Made by a program: the position numbers and the translations under genes. The notes beneath the pieces are model-generated. The model was not told where the DNA came from. It made no database searches and saw nothing but the letters and a program-made list of their open reading frames with translations. Positions 28,901 to 37,074 of a stretch of DNA of 64,000 nt are shown here, one piece after another. Source of the stretch: Candidatus Aegiribacteria sp. MLS_C (lineage in GTDB: Bacteria; Fermentibacterota; Fermentibacteria; Fermentibacterales; JCC-6); the NCBI GenBank assembly GCA_002030045.1, contig LQBI01000005.1, positions 23,602 through 87,601 of the forward strand, read 5' to 3'. Every line of letters begins with the position of its first letter. The first letter of the stretch is position 1.

Positions 28901-30435
28901 CGCTTCAGTTCCCTCTCCATGAAGGTCGCCACCGCTATTCCGTACTGCGTCTCCTGCACCCAGTTGTGCTGGGTCGTCATGCCTCCCTCGAACTTGGAGG
29001 CGAGGTCCTGCAGTGCCAGGCGTATCCGCTCCACCTCACCCTCCACCCTGGCCAGGTCCTGCCTTTCCTCCTCGGTGCCTGTGGGCCGGGAGGTCTCCAT
29101 CAGGTCTCCCACGGCCAGCGCAAGGACCTCGGTCTGGCTCCGGCTCTGCTGTATCAGGCGGGCAAGCTCCTGCGCCATGGTCTCGGTATCCATCTCCATG
29201 GGAAGGGAAAGCACAGATTCCAGGTATCCTATCTCCGCGAAGAGTTCCCTGATGAAGGCTTCCTCCTCCTCGATCATCTCCACCAGCTCGAGATCACCCT
29301 GAGTGTAGGCCTCCTCCTTCAGCTCCGACAGACCCAGCCTGATCCGGTCGAGACGCTCACGCTCCAGCTCGAACTCGTCCCTTGTGGTCTCCCCTTCGGA
29401 AAGGAACAGGTCGTAGTAGTCATCCGTCTCGCCGTACTCCCTGAGCAGGTCCTGGTACATCCTCACCGCTATGTCTATGTCCTCGGCGCCGAGGGCGCAG
29501 TTGGCCTGGGCAAGTTCGAACTCCGAAACCAGTTCCGAGTTGGGAACCTCCTCGAGTACCATTTCGGCCAGGTTGTAGGCTTCCTGGTATTCCTCCTGCA
29601 TCATGAGGGTCCATACCTTGCCCAGCATGGCTATGTCGTAATAGGAGCTGAAGGGCGAAACCTTCGAGTAGAGCTGCAGAGCCTCTTCGAGATCGTCTCT
29701 CTCGTCAACGAGTATCTGGGCCAGGGCTATTCGCGCCCTGTCCGCCAGGTCGGTCTCGCTGGAGGAATGTCCCGAGCCCTCTATGATCCCCTCCAGGGCC
29801 GATATGGCCGCGTCCGTGTCCCCCTCCTCCACGTAGGACACCGCTTCCAGATACTCCGATAGAACGTGATAGTCGCTGGACGGGAGCACGTTCCCGTAGA
29901 GGACCCTTGAACCGGCGAACTCCCCCTTGTTGTACGTTGAAAGACCCGCGGCTATGAACGCGAGATCGATGTACTCGTACGCCGGGGCAGCCTGCCGGAG
30001 GTCCTGGAAGTAGCGTAGGGCACCGTCGTAGTCCTGCAGTTCGAAGGATATCAGTTCCAGCCTGAACAGCGCATCCTCGTAATAATCGGATGCGGGGAAG
30101 TTTTCCACCACCGACTGGTACGCGTCCATGGCCCACACTATGGAGCCGGAGTTGTAGAGCTCCTCTCCCAGCAGGTAGGCACTCTCCGCGTTGGAGAGCA
30201 TGGCATGGAGTCTTCTTAGCTGGACCAGCTCGGTCATGAGCGCGTCCAGCCTCTCCTCTTCCCTTTCGATCTGGGTCTCGATCTCCTCCAGCTCGGCGGC
30301 CGCCCTTGCCATCAGATCGCTGGTGAGATCGGAGGGGTCCTCCAGAGCAGTCTCCGGAGCCGCTGCGTCACCGGGCTGGGAATGCGCCGCACCCGACAGA
30401 AGCAGAACCATCAGCGGGATCAGCAGGAGCTTCAT
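25903..30435 (-). CDS. Giant periplasmic TPR protein of the TolQ/ExbD operon
   Basis: 1510 residues with a signal peptide (MKLLLIPLMVLLLSGAAHSQ). A coiled coil near residues 45-80 (ELEEIETQIEREEERLD) is followed by some two dozen TPR-like helix pairs rich in Tyr, Asp and Glu (for example YEKILTEYPGSEVEDVALY, FERILDYPGS). A second coiled coil falls around 370-460. The tail is acidic and ends in Gly4-Cys-Phe-Leu-Trp-Pro-Phe. It is YbgF/BamD-like in repeat style but far longer. It probably forms a periplasmic scaffold linking the inner-membrane motor to the outer-membrane barrel encoded just upstream. Confidence 0.8.
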   Translation of the reverse strand: MKLLLIPLMVLLLSGAAHSQPGDAAAPETALEDPSDLTSDLMARAAAELEEIETQIEREEERLDALMTELVQLRRLHAMLSNAESAYLLGEELYNSGSIVWAMDAYQSVVENFPASDYYEDALFRLELISFELQDYDGALRYFQDLRQAAPAYEYIDLAFIAAGLSTYNKGEFAGSRVLYGNVLPSSDYHVLSEYLEAVSYVEEGDTDAAISALEGIIEGSGHSSSETDLADRARIALAQILVDERDDLEEALQLYSKVSPFSSYYDIAMLGKVWTLMMQEEYQEAYNLAEMVLEEVPNSELVSEFELAQANCALGAEDIDIAVRMYQDLLREYGETDDYYDLFLSEGETTRDEFELERERLDRIRLGLSELKEEAYTQGDLELVEMIEEEEAFIRELFAEIGYLESVLSLPMEMDTETMAQELARLIQQSRSQTEVLALAVGDLMETSRPTGTEEERQDLARVEGEVERIRLALQDLASKFEGGMTTQHNWVQETQYGIAVATFMERELKRDSIEYLGGYYRNAIEEALAEGDTAGAAALDTMRSREIQGLNRRIDEAALECAGYFEDYLASYPDSRFIPDVLVRLAQLYYDIDNLQHSQRQAAAGTGEYVPEDYSRSIELYEKILTEYPGSEVEDVALYSMGYCLESMMDFEGAVDNYRTLLQDYPGSELAAECNIRVGNFYFDMLAYDSALVYFERILDYPGSSPNLFQHGLYKLGWTLYLEKDFERSVATFAYLLRDNMRIDSLGIRRRGDIRILNEAREYMAYDFLEMNDMSSSAVPVAVDFLKDLDDSVTTISVLGMMAEISGEMTNWYTSIDAYEALLDQDPYSTRAPVHQLRIAQAYEELGEFARAADARDMLVAAYGRDGDWYMNVGDSSAVSLADSLRGASFEEAIQYYLEQTVAAREDPVAYREVNEALIERIENYLQQFPASGKRYEYQFYLGDALYHTGEYMRAGDVYYAVAMDSTSFVRQEDALNNAFSSYLIAYEETPGIDSLGTREKLRETAMLYHQLYPDGENAAFFLWAAAPKFYNVGQFEAARELFGMIYDDYRGSGYEARAAKFIADSYQQEEMYSEAEDWYGNAAGAAAASGEDLGADIEYLAASSAYNDAASLAESESVEDLMAAARRWEETAMEHAGTEVAPVAMYDAAETYGKAGSINDAVRLFQELADTYPGYENAPAGLLRAAYLLREDQQYARAAQLYLEAYDRYPGATDINAALASAAGSYEEAGSEELAIGVYQRIADEGAGTAAAVTEAYAKIGKYNYDRGNLNLARSSFESCMAIYDQYRDGRVTYPAMAAYHMGELASRDYYALTPVDTDNVEVKTQLFNGAVASYNRTFTYLDDDYVFRAVLRIGKLQEDFANTVGFMDAPEGLTPDGEEAFYNTLLEAYDTYIQRATSTYQNGLQLAVTNGIRTEHTDSIATGLDLLLPGASVDIGYSPASSDTTLVTDSTSVSPEEGVGTEDQLNEEGSSGFDDQGADTGLMDPDYYRREDEEEEGGGGCFLWPF

Positions 30436-30455
30436 CTCAAAAGGCCTTTTTCTCG

Positions 30456-31397
30456 TCAGCGGTTCTCAAGAAGGTCCCGAAGCCTCTGGAGTTCGGCTTC
30501 GGCCGCCCTCCTGCGGGCCTCAAGCTCCTCCAGACGTTCCCTTGCTCTCTCGATCCTCTGCTGCTCTCTCTCCAGAGCCAGCTGACGGGCCCCGAAGATG
30601 GGACCGAAGGTTGACCTTATACCGATGGACACCTTGGAGTTCTGCATGATATCTGCCCTGTTCTGGTTCTCGGGAGGGAAGACCGTCATCTCGAACTCCG
30701 CCCATGCCATCTGGAGGGTTATGTACCGGTTCACGTCGTAGGTGGCCCCTAGGTTGAGGTCGCGCCCGTCCTGCTCCAGCACTATGGTGAAGGGTTCCGA
30801 GGGCCTGTAGACCACGGAACCGAAGAGACCGCTGGCGATGGAGCTGCCTATGCCCATGGCACCGTTGTCTATAACTCCCACGAACCGGCCTATGCCGATC
30901 CCGAGGCTCACGGTGGCGGGTATGCCCATCAGGTAGCTCAGGTCCTTGGAGAGGACGGCGTATGCCGACCAGTTCTGAGCGTGGTCGTAGGGGTAGAAGA
31001 CCTCCACTCCAGCCGAATCGACCTTAAAGCAGTCGATGTATTCCTCTCCGGTGATGTTCTCCAGGCCTACGGCGAAGGCCGGGACCGTGATCCCCTCGAA
31101 GAGGAGACCCACCTTCGCGTTGCCTGCGATGCCGCCTTCCCCGAGGTAGGAGATACCCACCTGGCCGTACCTGAAGAGGCCGACATCCAGGTGGCCGGTC
31201 ACCATGAATTCGCTGTTCGACGAGCCGGTTGAATCCTCGATGGTGTAGGCGGAAGCCCCGAGTTCCACCTCGACCTCCGTGTGCTGAAGCAAGTAGGCGT
31301 CGGGAGTATCCAGTACTCCCGAGCGGGAGAACGGAAGTGACCCACCCAGGACCGCCGGAACCAGAAGTGAAAGGGCTATGATCATACATGTCTTCAT
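30456..31397 (-). CDS. Outer-membrane beta-barrel with C-terminal coiled coil
   Basis: 313 residues. ATG 31397 begins a signal peptide (MIIALSLLVPAVLGG); a frame upstream of it has no similarity. The middle 230 residues are amphipathic strands with Gly/aromatic pattern, as in porin-like proteins. The last 45 residues form a charged coiled coil (REQQRIERARERLEELEARRR), presumably in the periplasm. It is the first gene of the seven-gene operon. The coiled coil could contact the TPR scaffold (inference). Confidence 0.7.
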   Translation of the reverse strand: MKTCMIIALSLLVPAVLGGSLPFSRSGVLDTPDAYLLQHTEVEVELGASAYTIEDSTGSSNSEFMVTGHLDVGLFRYGQVGISYLGEGGIAGNAKVGLLFEGITVPAFAVGLENITGEEYIDCFKVDSAGVEVFYPYDHAQNWSAYAVLSKDLSYLMGIPATVSLGIGIGRFVGVIDNGAMGIGSSIASGLFGSVVYRPSEPFTIVLEQDGRDLNLGATYDVNRYITLQMAWAEFEMTVFPPENQNRADIMQNSKVSIGIRSTFGPIFGARQLALEREQQRIERARERLEELEARRRAAEAELQRLRDLLENR

Positions 31398-31548
31398 ATA
31401 AACCAACTCCAACAATGCCCGGTAATGCTGTCGTCCTGTATGGCTATTGCCCTGCAGACTACAATTATTGACCTGTACCTGTTTCGAGTCAACCTCCGCG
31501 TACTCCAGTCCGCCGGTCCGGTATACCAGGAACAACAACGGGACGGTT

Positions 31549-31577
31549 TTGTTCCTTATCCAGTATAATACTATAAT
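31549..31577 (+). promoter_or_regulatory. Sigma-70-type promoter of the secreted propeller gene
   Basis: A -35-like TTGTTC (31549-31554) and a perfect TATAAT (31572-31577) are separated by 17 bases. They lie 28 bases before the ATG at 31605, in the 207-base divergent gap. A second TATAAT-like box at 31564-31569 has no suitable -35. Confidence 0.7.
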
Positions 31578-31604
31578 TCATCAGAGGAATTTCCGGAGGT
31601 CCAG

Positions 31605-34439
31605 ATGTCCCCTGTGTTCTTGGCAGCATTGGTCCTTTTCTCGCAGGCCGTGGAATGGGAGACGGACATCGGGTACCTTCCCTTCAGCAGCCCTCTGCTG
31701 GTGGACAACGGCAGCGGATCCATGGACATCTTCGTTGCTCTGGGCGACCGGGGTCTGGGCGGCTGGACCGGCACAGGCGAATCCCTCGAGGGCTTCCCCC
31801 TTTCTTCCGAACAGGGGGTTTCCGGAAGACCCGCCGCGTTCTACTCGCCTGAAACGGGCAGTACTCTGGTATACGCCGACAACCGGGGCGCGGTCCACAT
31901 GGTGGACCGTGCAGGCATAGAACTCCCTGGGTGGCCCCTGGAGACCGGAAGCTCGGTGGTGACCGGAATCTCCGTTGTGAACCTGGACGATGACTGCACG
32001 ATGGAGATAGCCTTCGGCACTTCGGACGGCATGGTCCATCTGGTGGACCGTTCGGGAAGACCCGCCGAGGGATGGCCGGTGGAGCTGCCGTCCAGGATGC
32101 AGTGGCAGCCCTCGCAGCTCTCACTCGGAGGGAATTCGGGCTACGGTCTGGTCTGCGGGCTGGCCAACATGAAGCTCTACCTGCTCTCCCGCTCGGGAAC
32201 GGTGCTTCCCGGCTGGCCCGTGAGCACCGGCTTCACGCTGGGCAGCACTCCCGTTTGCGGAGATATCGACGCGGACGGCCTCGGGGACGTGGTGCTCTCG
32301 ACGAACAACGACAGGGTATACGCACTGAACTGCAGCGGAGCGGTCATAGACGGATGGCCCTTCTTCCTGGACGACAGGGTCGCCGGAGGAGCGCTGGCGA
32401 TAGGGCACCTGGACCTGACAGGAGGCAACCTCCAGGTTGCCGTTTCTACGATGGACGGCAAGGTCACGCTGCTGAGGGGCAGCGGCAGTCTCGCGGGAAC
32501 CTGGAGATGGCCGAACCTCACCGCCGGTGTTCCGACGTCCCCGGTGATATCCTCCTCGGGAGGGAACCCCGCGGTGATCGCAGGCTGTGACAGCGGGTAC
32601 GTCTATGCGTGGAACGCCCAGGGAGACGGGATACAGGGATTCCCGGTGGCCATGGGCCAGGCCGTCTCCAGGACACCGGCTGCCGGCGACGTCGACGGCG
32701 ACGGCAGCATCGAACTGATAGTGCTGGGAAGATCGGGGACAATGGCCTGCATCTCCCTCTCCGGCAGCGGAGGCCGCCTTGAGACATGGCAGCAGATACT
32801 TTGCGACCAGTTCAACAGCGGCAGCTTCGGAACGTCCCACCTTCCCGGCCTGACCGCCGGTACCGTCGCTTCCGAGGCATCAGGGACCGTGGTACTGCCG
32901 TACACCGTGGAGGGTACCGCCCCGCAGCGGCTGACCCTGGCATACTCCACCAACGCCGGCTACTCCTGGACGGAGACTACCAGTTTCGGCACTACGGCCG
33001 AAAACGTTGAGTGGTACAGTGAAGCCGACCTTCCCGGTCATGACGAGAGGGAATGCGCGCTGAAGGTCACGCCATGGTGCGCGGCGGGTCCCGGCACCAG
33101 CGGGCTTTCCAACGTATTCCACCTGGACAACAACTCACCTCCCACCCTCTCGATCTCTTCGATAGAGGAGGAGTCCAGCGGCCGTTTCCTCATCTTCTAC
33201 TCGGTGGAGGACCCGGAGAGGGACATCATACAGCTGCAGGCGCAGTACTCCTCCGACGGCGGTGAACACTGGCTGAACGCGGACCTTTCGGGAAGCACGC
33301 TCCAGATACCGTCCTGGCTCTACGGCGACCCGGTCAGATGGGACGCCTCCTCCGTGGAAGGACTGAGCGAGGTCGAGGACGTGCTGCTGAGGATGAGGGC
33401 GGCGGACGCGGACCCGGGACCCTGGAGCGCCATCTCCCTGGACGAGGGACTGCGTGACCACTCTGTGGCTCAGATCGTCGTCCCCTCAGAGGAGGTCTCC
33501 GACGAAGTCAGGCTCGGAGTGAGGCTCTCCGATCCCAAGGACGATCCGATGTCCTTCCTGTGGGAGTATTCAACGGACGGCGGAGAAAGCTGGGAGAGGG
33601 CTACGGTGACGGGCAGCAGGGTGCCTGTGACCGGCAACTGCCACTACGAGATAACATGGGACTCATCCGTCGACATACCTGGGCTGGATGCGGCCTCGGT
33701 CAGGTTCAGGGCCTCGGGATCGGAGGACGGGGACGCTTCACTTCACTCATCCCCATTCCACGTGGACAACAACAGACTTCCGGTCCTTGAGATCAGGTCT
33801 CCGGGCAGGTGGGACCACTTCAGCGGATCCGTGCCCATCTCCTTCGATATCTCCGACGCCGAGGGGGATTCCATCTCGATGCTTCTGGAATACAGGATCG
33901 AGGGCACCCCGGCCTGGGTACCTGCCACCGGTCTCATACCCAGCGGCTACTATCCCCACTCGACCTACAGTTCGTCGCTAACATGGAATTCGTCGGAGGA
34001 CCTGCCGGGATCCGACCGGCTGGAACTCCGAATACGCCTGGGGGCGACGGACAGGGATACAGTCTTTACCGGCGAAGTGGGTCCCATTTCTGTTGACAAT
34101 TCCCGCCTCCCCGCCGCGATGCAGGCAGCGGTGAGCCGAGTGTCGCCCCATGCCGGAACGGTGGAGGTCTCCTACGAACTCTCGGATCCCAGGGAACGTA
34201 CGCTCGACCTGATGGTCACATACAGCTCCGACCGGGGCCGGACATGGCGGGACGCCACCGTCACGGGGGACCTGGCATCCAGGAGCGTTTCCGGATACCA
34301 GGGCAGTTTCACCTGGAATTCGGAGCAGGACATGGATGAATGGCCGCCGGATTCGAACCGGGGCGTAATGCTGAAGATCACTCCCGTTTCCAAAGAACTG
34401 CTGGGCGCTCCCAGGATCCTGGAGATAGAGCTGGACTGA
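31605..34439 (+). CDS. Secreted beta-propeller protein with five C-terminal Ig-like repeats
   Basis: 944 residues, starting behind CGGAGG. A short signal peptide (PVFLAALVLFSQA) is followed by about 400 residues of propeller blades of the FG-GAP/PQQ type (DIDADGLGDVVLS, DVDGDGSIELIVLG; repeated GWP motifs). From about residue 425 to the end are five units of some 95-105 residues, each with a YS(T/S)DGG-x-x-W strand and mostly ending in VDNN or a variant. There is no obvious T9SS sorting domain. It is a surface or secreted scaffold of unknown ligand, divergent from the envelope operon. Confidence 0.8.
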   Translation: MSPVFLAALVLFSQAVEWETDIGYLPFSSPLLVDNGSGSMDIFVALGDRGLGGWTGTGESLEGFPLSSEQGVSGRPAAFYSPETGSTLVYADNRGAVHMVDRAGIELPGWPLETGSSVVTGISVVNLDDDCTMEIAFGTSDGMVHLVDRSGRPAEGWPVELPSRMQWQPSQLSLGGNSGYGLVCGLANMKLYLLSRSGTVLPGWPVSTGFTLGSTPVCGDIDADGLGDVVLSTNNDRVYALNCSGAVIDGWPFFLDDRVAGGALAIGHLDLTGGNLQVAVSTMDGKVTLLRGSGSLAGTWRWPNLTAGVPTSPVISSSGGNPAVIAGCDSGYVYAWNAQGDGIQGFPVAMGQAVSRTPAAGDVDGDGSIELIVLGRSGTMACISLSGSGGRLETWQQILCDQFNSGSFGTSHLPGLTAGTVASEASGTVVLPYTVEGTAPQRLTLAYSTNAGYSWTETTSFGTTAENVEWYSEADLPGHDERECALKVTPWCAAGPGTSGLSNVFHLDNNSPPTLSISSIEEESSGRFLIFYSVEDPERDIIQLQAQYSSDGGEHWLNADLSGSTLQIPSWLYGDPVRWDASSVEGLSEVEDVLLRMRAADADPGPWSAISLDEGLRDHSVAQIVVPSEEVSDEVRLGVRLSDPKDDPMSFLWEYSTDGGESWERATVTGSRVPVTGNCHYEITWDSSVDIPGLDAASVRFRASGSEDGDASLHSSPFHVDNNRLPVLEIRSPGRWDHFSGSVPISFDISDAEGDSISMLLEYRIEGTPAWVPATGLIPSGYYPHSTYSSSLTWNSSEDLPGSDRLELRIRLGATDRDTVFTGEVGPISVDNSRLPAAMQAAVSRVSPHAGTVEVSYELSDPRERTLDLMVTYSSDRGRTWRDATVTGDLASRSVSGYQGSFTWNSEQDMDEWPPDSNRGVMLKITPVSKELLGAPRILEIELD

Positions 34440-34464
34440 CCAAGGATCCGTAAGCCGGAACGGC

Positions 34465-35772
34465 TCAGGAATAACCGAGATCCGATTTTCCCCCGGCAAG
34501 GCTGAAGGTGAGTGGAGCCTTCTCCCTGAGAATGCCCATCATCCTGCGGGCGGTCCCGCGAATGTCCCATTGAGCGTGCTCGTCCTCCCGCAGCCTGGAG
34601 AAGTGGTAGAGTTCCCTGCCGTTCATGCACATGACCACCCTGCGCCTGTGGGCGTTGGTGAGCATATAGGGATAGAGGATACCCAGACCACCCGAGAATC
34701 CCTCCGCATGTCCCACGGCGGAGAGGAACCTCTTCTCCAGGCCCGCTTCCGCTATGCTGGGAGGAACTGTGACACCCAGGGAGGGATCGTAGACGGAGAC
34801 CAGCCTGGTGCACATCCTGTGCCTCTTCAACTGTGCGTAGGCGCTTGAGGATACCACGAGCTGGAATACGGCCCTGAAGAACTCCCACTCCCTGGGTACC
34901 TGGTCGTGTATTCCGAGTCCTTCCAGGACCTCCTCGAACAGACCGCGCCTTCCGGTTCCGTCCATTGATGCCCAGAGGTCCTGCGCCCTGTCCAGGGAGA
35001 CGCCGTCCCTCCACTGGAGAAGCAGCGCACCCACCCTGGAATCGCCGTCGCACTCCAGCAGCATCACCTCTTCGGGGGGAACTTCCTCCACAGGCGAGGG
35101 AGAGTGGGCGAATCCGTCCATGGGCGTGGGATCAAGGAAGAGGAAGAGCGAAGGGGCGGCTTCCACGGCGAGTTCCAGGAGTTTTTCCGAGATCAGTCTG
35201 ACTTCACCAAGGGGATGACAGGAGAGCCTCCTTATTATGTGCTCCAGCTCCCTGGCGTTGACGGTCATTCCCATCTGGCACGAAGTGGCCAGCGGCAGGA
35301 GGTACCGTGCGTCCTCCCTGGCCCTGTCCCTTCCGAAGCCCTTCCCCTCCAGCGCATCACAGACATCGGCGTAGGACCGGAAGAGACCCCGGGCCGCACC
35401 GACGAATCCCTCCTCCATTCCCTCCGGAAGGTCCGGAGGCACCACCAGGTCCTCCCCTATCCTTATGTATCTCTGGGATTTCTCGGTGAAACTGGCCAGC
35501 CTGAAGCTCTGCAGTTCCTCAGCCGCAAGCCTTGAGACATCCAGCAGGTCGAAGTTCAGTACGGCGTGCTCGGCGACGGAACCGTGCCCGTAGTCGAAAA
35601 CGATGCGGCGGTTGGAAACCCTTGCCCTGTCCACTTCCCTGCAGGCCTCGGCCCTCAGCTCCGGCACCGGCCGGGGGTCGCGGCTTATCCTGGCGTAGGC
35701 GGCGGACAGGGTCTCGGGAGTGGTCCCCCCGTACTGGACGTCTGTGTTGAATCCGGCAAGGTGTATCTTCAT
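34465..35772 (-). CDS. Tandem-domain ThyX-like protein (flavin-dependent thymidylate synthase family)
   Basis: 435 residues made of two ThyX-like halves. The first (about 55-215) has HGSVAEHA, FTEKSQRY and ARYLLP...MTVNARELEHI but carries QSFRLAS where ThyX has RHR. The second (about 290-435) has LKRHRMCTR and NGRELYHFSRLREDEHAQWDIR but lacks the S-x-RY end of the motif. So neither half has a full RHRxxSxxxxSxRY motif, while together they hold all parts. Classical ThyX is a 220-260-residue homotetramer. Whether this makes dTMP is uncertain. Its start overlaps the upstream GH84 stop by 4 bases. Confidence 0.75.
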   Translation of the reverse strand: MKIHLAGFNTDVQYGGTTPETLSAAYARISRDPRPVPELRAEACREVDRARVSNRRIVFDYGHGSVAEHAVLNFDLLDVSRLAAEELQSFRLASFTEKSQRYIRIGEDLVVPPDLPEGMEEGFVGAARGLFRSYADVCDALEGKGFGRDRAREDARYLLPLATSCQMGMTVNARELEHIIRRLSCHPLGEVRLISEKLLELAVEAAPSLFLFLDPTPMDGFAHSPSPVEEVPPEEVMLLECDGDSRVGALLLQWRDGVSLDRAQDLWASMDGTGRRGLFEEVLEGLGIHDQVPREWEFFRAVFQLVVSSSAYAQLKRHRMCTRLVSVYDPSLGVTVPPSIAEAGLEKRFLSAVGHAEGFSGGLGILYPYMLTNAHRRRVVMCMNGRELYHFSRLREDEHAQWDIRGTARRMMGILREKAPLTFSLAGGKSDLGYS

Positions 35773-36956
35773 GCATCGCCTCCGGTGCGTTCCAGGTTAA
35801 GCTCGGCAGCCAGCGCCGCCAGGGGATGCTCGTAGGGGAGTCTCCTGAACACCAGGTGGTCCAGCCTCTCCCTCCTCAGCTCCGGAGAGGCTAACATAAG
35901 TATTTCGCGCCACTGGCCAAACAGCCTGGACAGGTCGCGGACGTATGGGGCCAGCTCGTACCCCCACGCAAGACCCTCCAGCTCCTCCAGGAACCGGGAC
36001 GCCGTTCCGCGGCATCTCTCCAGCAGTGCCAGGGTACCCTTGTCAGGTCCGCGGACCATGCCGCTCCTTATGCCCTCGATGAGCGCGGCAGCATCTCCGG
36101 ACACCGACCAGGGAGTATCATGGAACCATCCGAGGACTTCCCAGCCCTCGTGGAAGCTTCCCAGCTCCCCGGGCCATTCCGGTTCGGCACCCGCAGCGGT
36201 CAGCATTCGGTAGAGCCCGTAGAGCGCAACGGGAAAACACTCCGGCGGGTTCAGGAAGTACTCATGGTCCCCGTGCATCCTGTCCTTCAGATCGGCCAGG
36301 TATATGCGCCTCAGGCAGTAATCGTCGGCCAGGAGATTGTCCCAGATGACCGGCCGGCACCCGAGGAGGTCCGCCGCCCGGTCCAGCGAAGGTCCGTACA
36401 GCTCCCTGGAGACCACGGCATCACCGGTCCAGAAGGACATCCAGCCTCCCGGCATGTTCTGTCTCCAGCCCCGGAGGTACTCCCCGCCATCGTACCTGTC
36501 CAGGAGTTCTCCGCAGTAGACCGTAGGGCAAAGGTATACGGGACAGTCGAACCCCTCCAGGGCGGACGTGGCCAGACGGAGCTGTCTTTCGGCCAGGCCG
36601 CCGTCAACGGGCTGCGGTATGTCGTCGAAGAGGACCGCTATTCCCGATGCTCCCAATCTGAGGGCGTTCTCAGCCTTACGTGAGAGCAGCGAATGCTCGT
36701 AGTCACGGAAACCCCACGGGCTGATCCCGTATATGAACCTCACCCCGGTCCCGGCGGCCAGTTCCATGTCGCGTCGCAGCTCCTCCACCAGTTCGGGGGG
36801 GCTTTCCTCCCTCCACCTGATCCTGTGGAAGGGATCGTTCTTGGGAGCGTAAAGGTATGCGGGTTCATCGAGCGCCGACAGATGCCTTATAAGTTCGGCC
36901 CTGCGGCCCCCGGTGAACGGCCTTCCGTAGAACCCTTCCACTACCCCTCGAACCAT
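35769..36956 (-). CDS. GH84-type (O-GlcNAcase-like) glycoside hydrolase, apparently cytoplasmic
   Basis: 395 residues matching the catalytic domain of protein O-GlcNAcase/hyaluronidase family GH84. Seen: GVVEGFYGRPFTG at the start, YLYAPKNDPFHRIRWRE, and the catalytic aspartate pair Asp111-Asp112 in GIAVLFDDIPQP. Family enzymes remove beta-linked GlcNAc by substrate-assisted catalysis. There is no signal peptide and none of the binding modules of secreted clostridial GH84, so an intracellular role is expected. GGAGG lies about 10 bases ahead of the ATG. It is translationally coupled to the ThyX-like gene. Confidence 0.85.
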   Translation of the reverse strand: MVRGVVEGFYGRPFTGGRRAELIRHLSALDEPAYLYAPKNDPFHRIRWREESPPELVEELRRDMELAAGTGVRFIYGISPWGFRDYEHSLLSRKAENALRLGASGIAVLFDDIPQPVDGGLAERQLRLATSALEGFDCPVYLCPTVYCGELLDRYDGGEYLRGWRQNMPGGWMSFWTGDAVVSRELYGPSLDRAADLLGCRPVIWDNLLADDYCLRRIYLADLKDRMHGDHEYFLNPPECFPVALYGLYRMLTAAGAEPEWPGELGSFHEGWEVLGWFHDTPWSVSGDAAALIEGIRSGMVRGPDKGTLALLERCRGTASRFLEELEGLAWGYELAPYVRDLSRLFGQWREILMLASPELRRERLDHLVFRRLPYEHPLAALAAELNLERTGGDA

Positions 36957-37074
36957 TCCGGACCCGCCTCCGTCGTTGACTTCCAGGCTCCCATTTCCTA
37001 GCTTTGATACTTGAATCTACAGGAGAATACCCATTTCCGGAAATACCATCATTGAAGACCATCAGGAGGGTTCG

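Noticed and set aside
34340-34375. tRNA T-loop-like GGATTCGAACCGG
   Set aside because: It lies inside the coding frame of the propeller protein and no cloverleaf can be drawn around it.
34453-34465. AGCCG-GAA-CGGCT hairpin between the propeller and ThyX-like genes
   Set aside because: Only five base pairs with no T tract; likely chance in GC-rich DNA.
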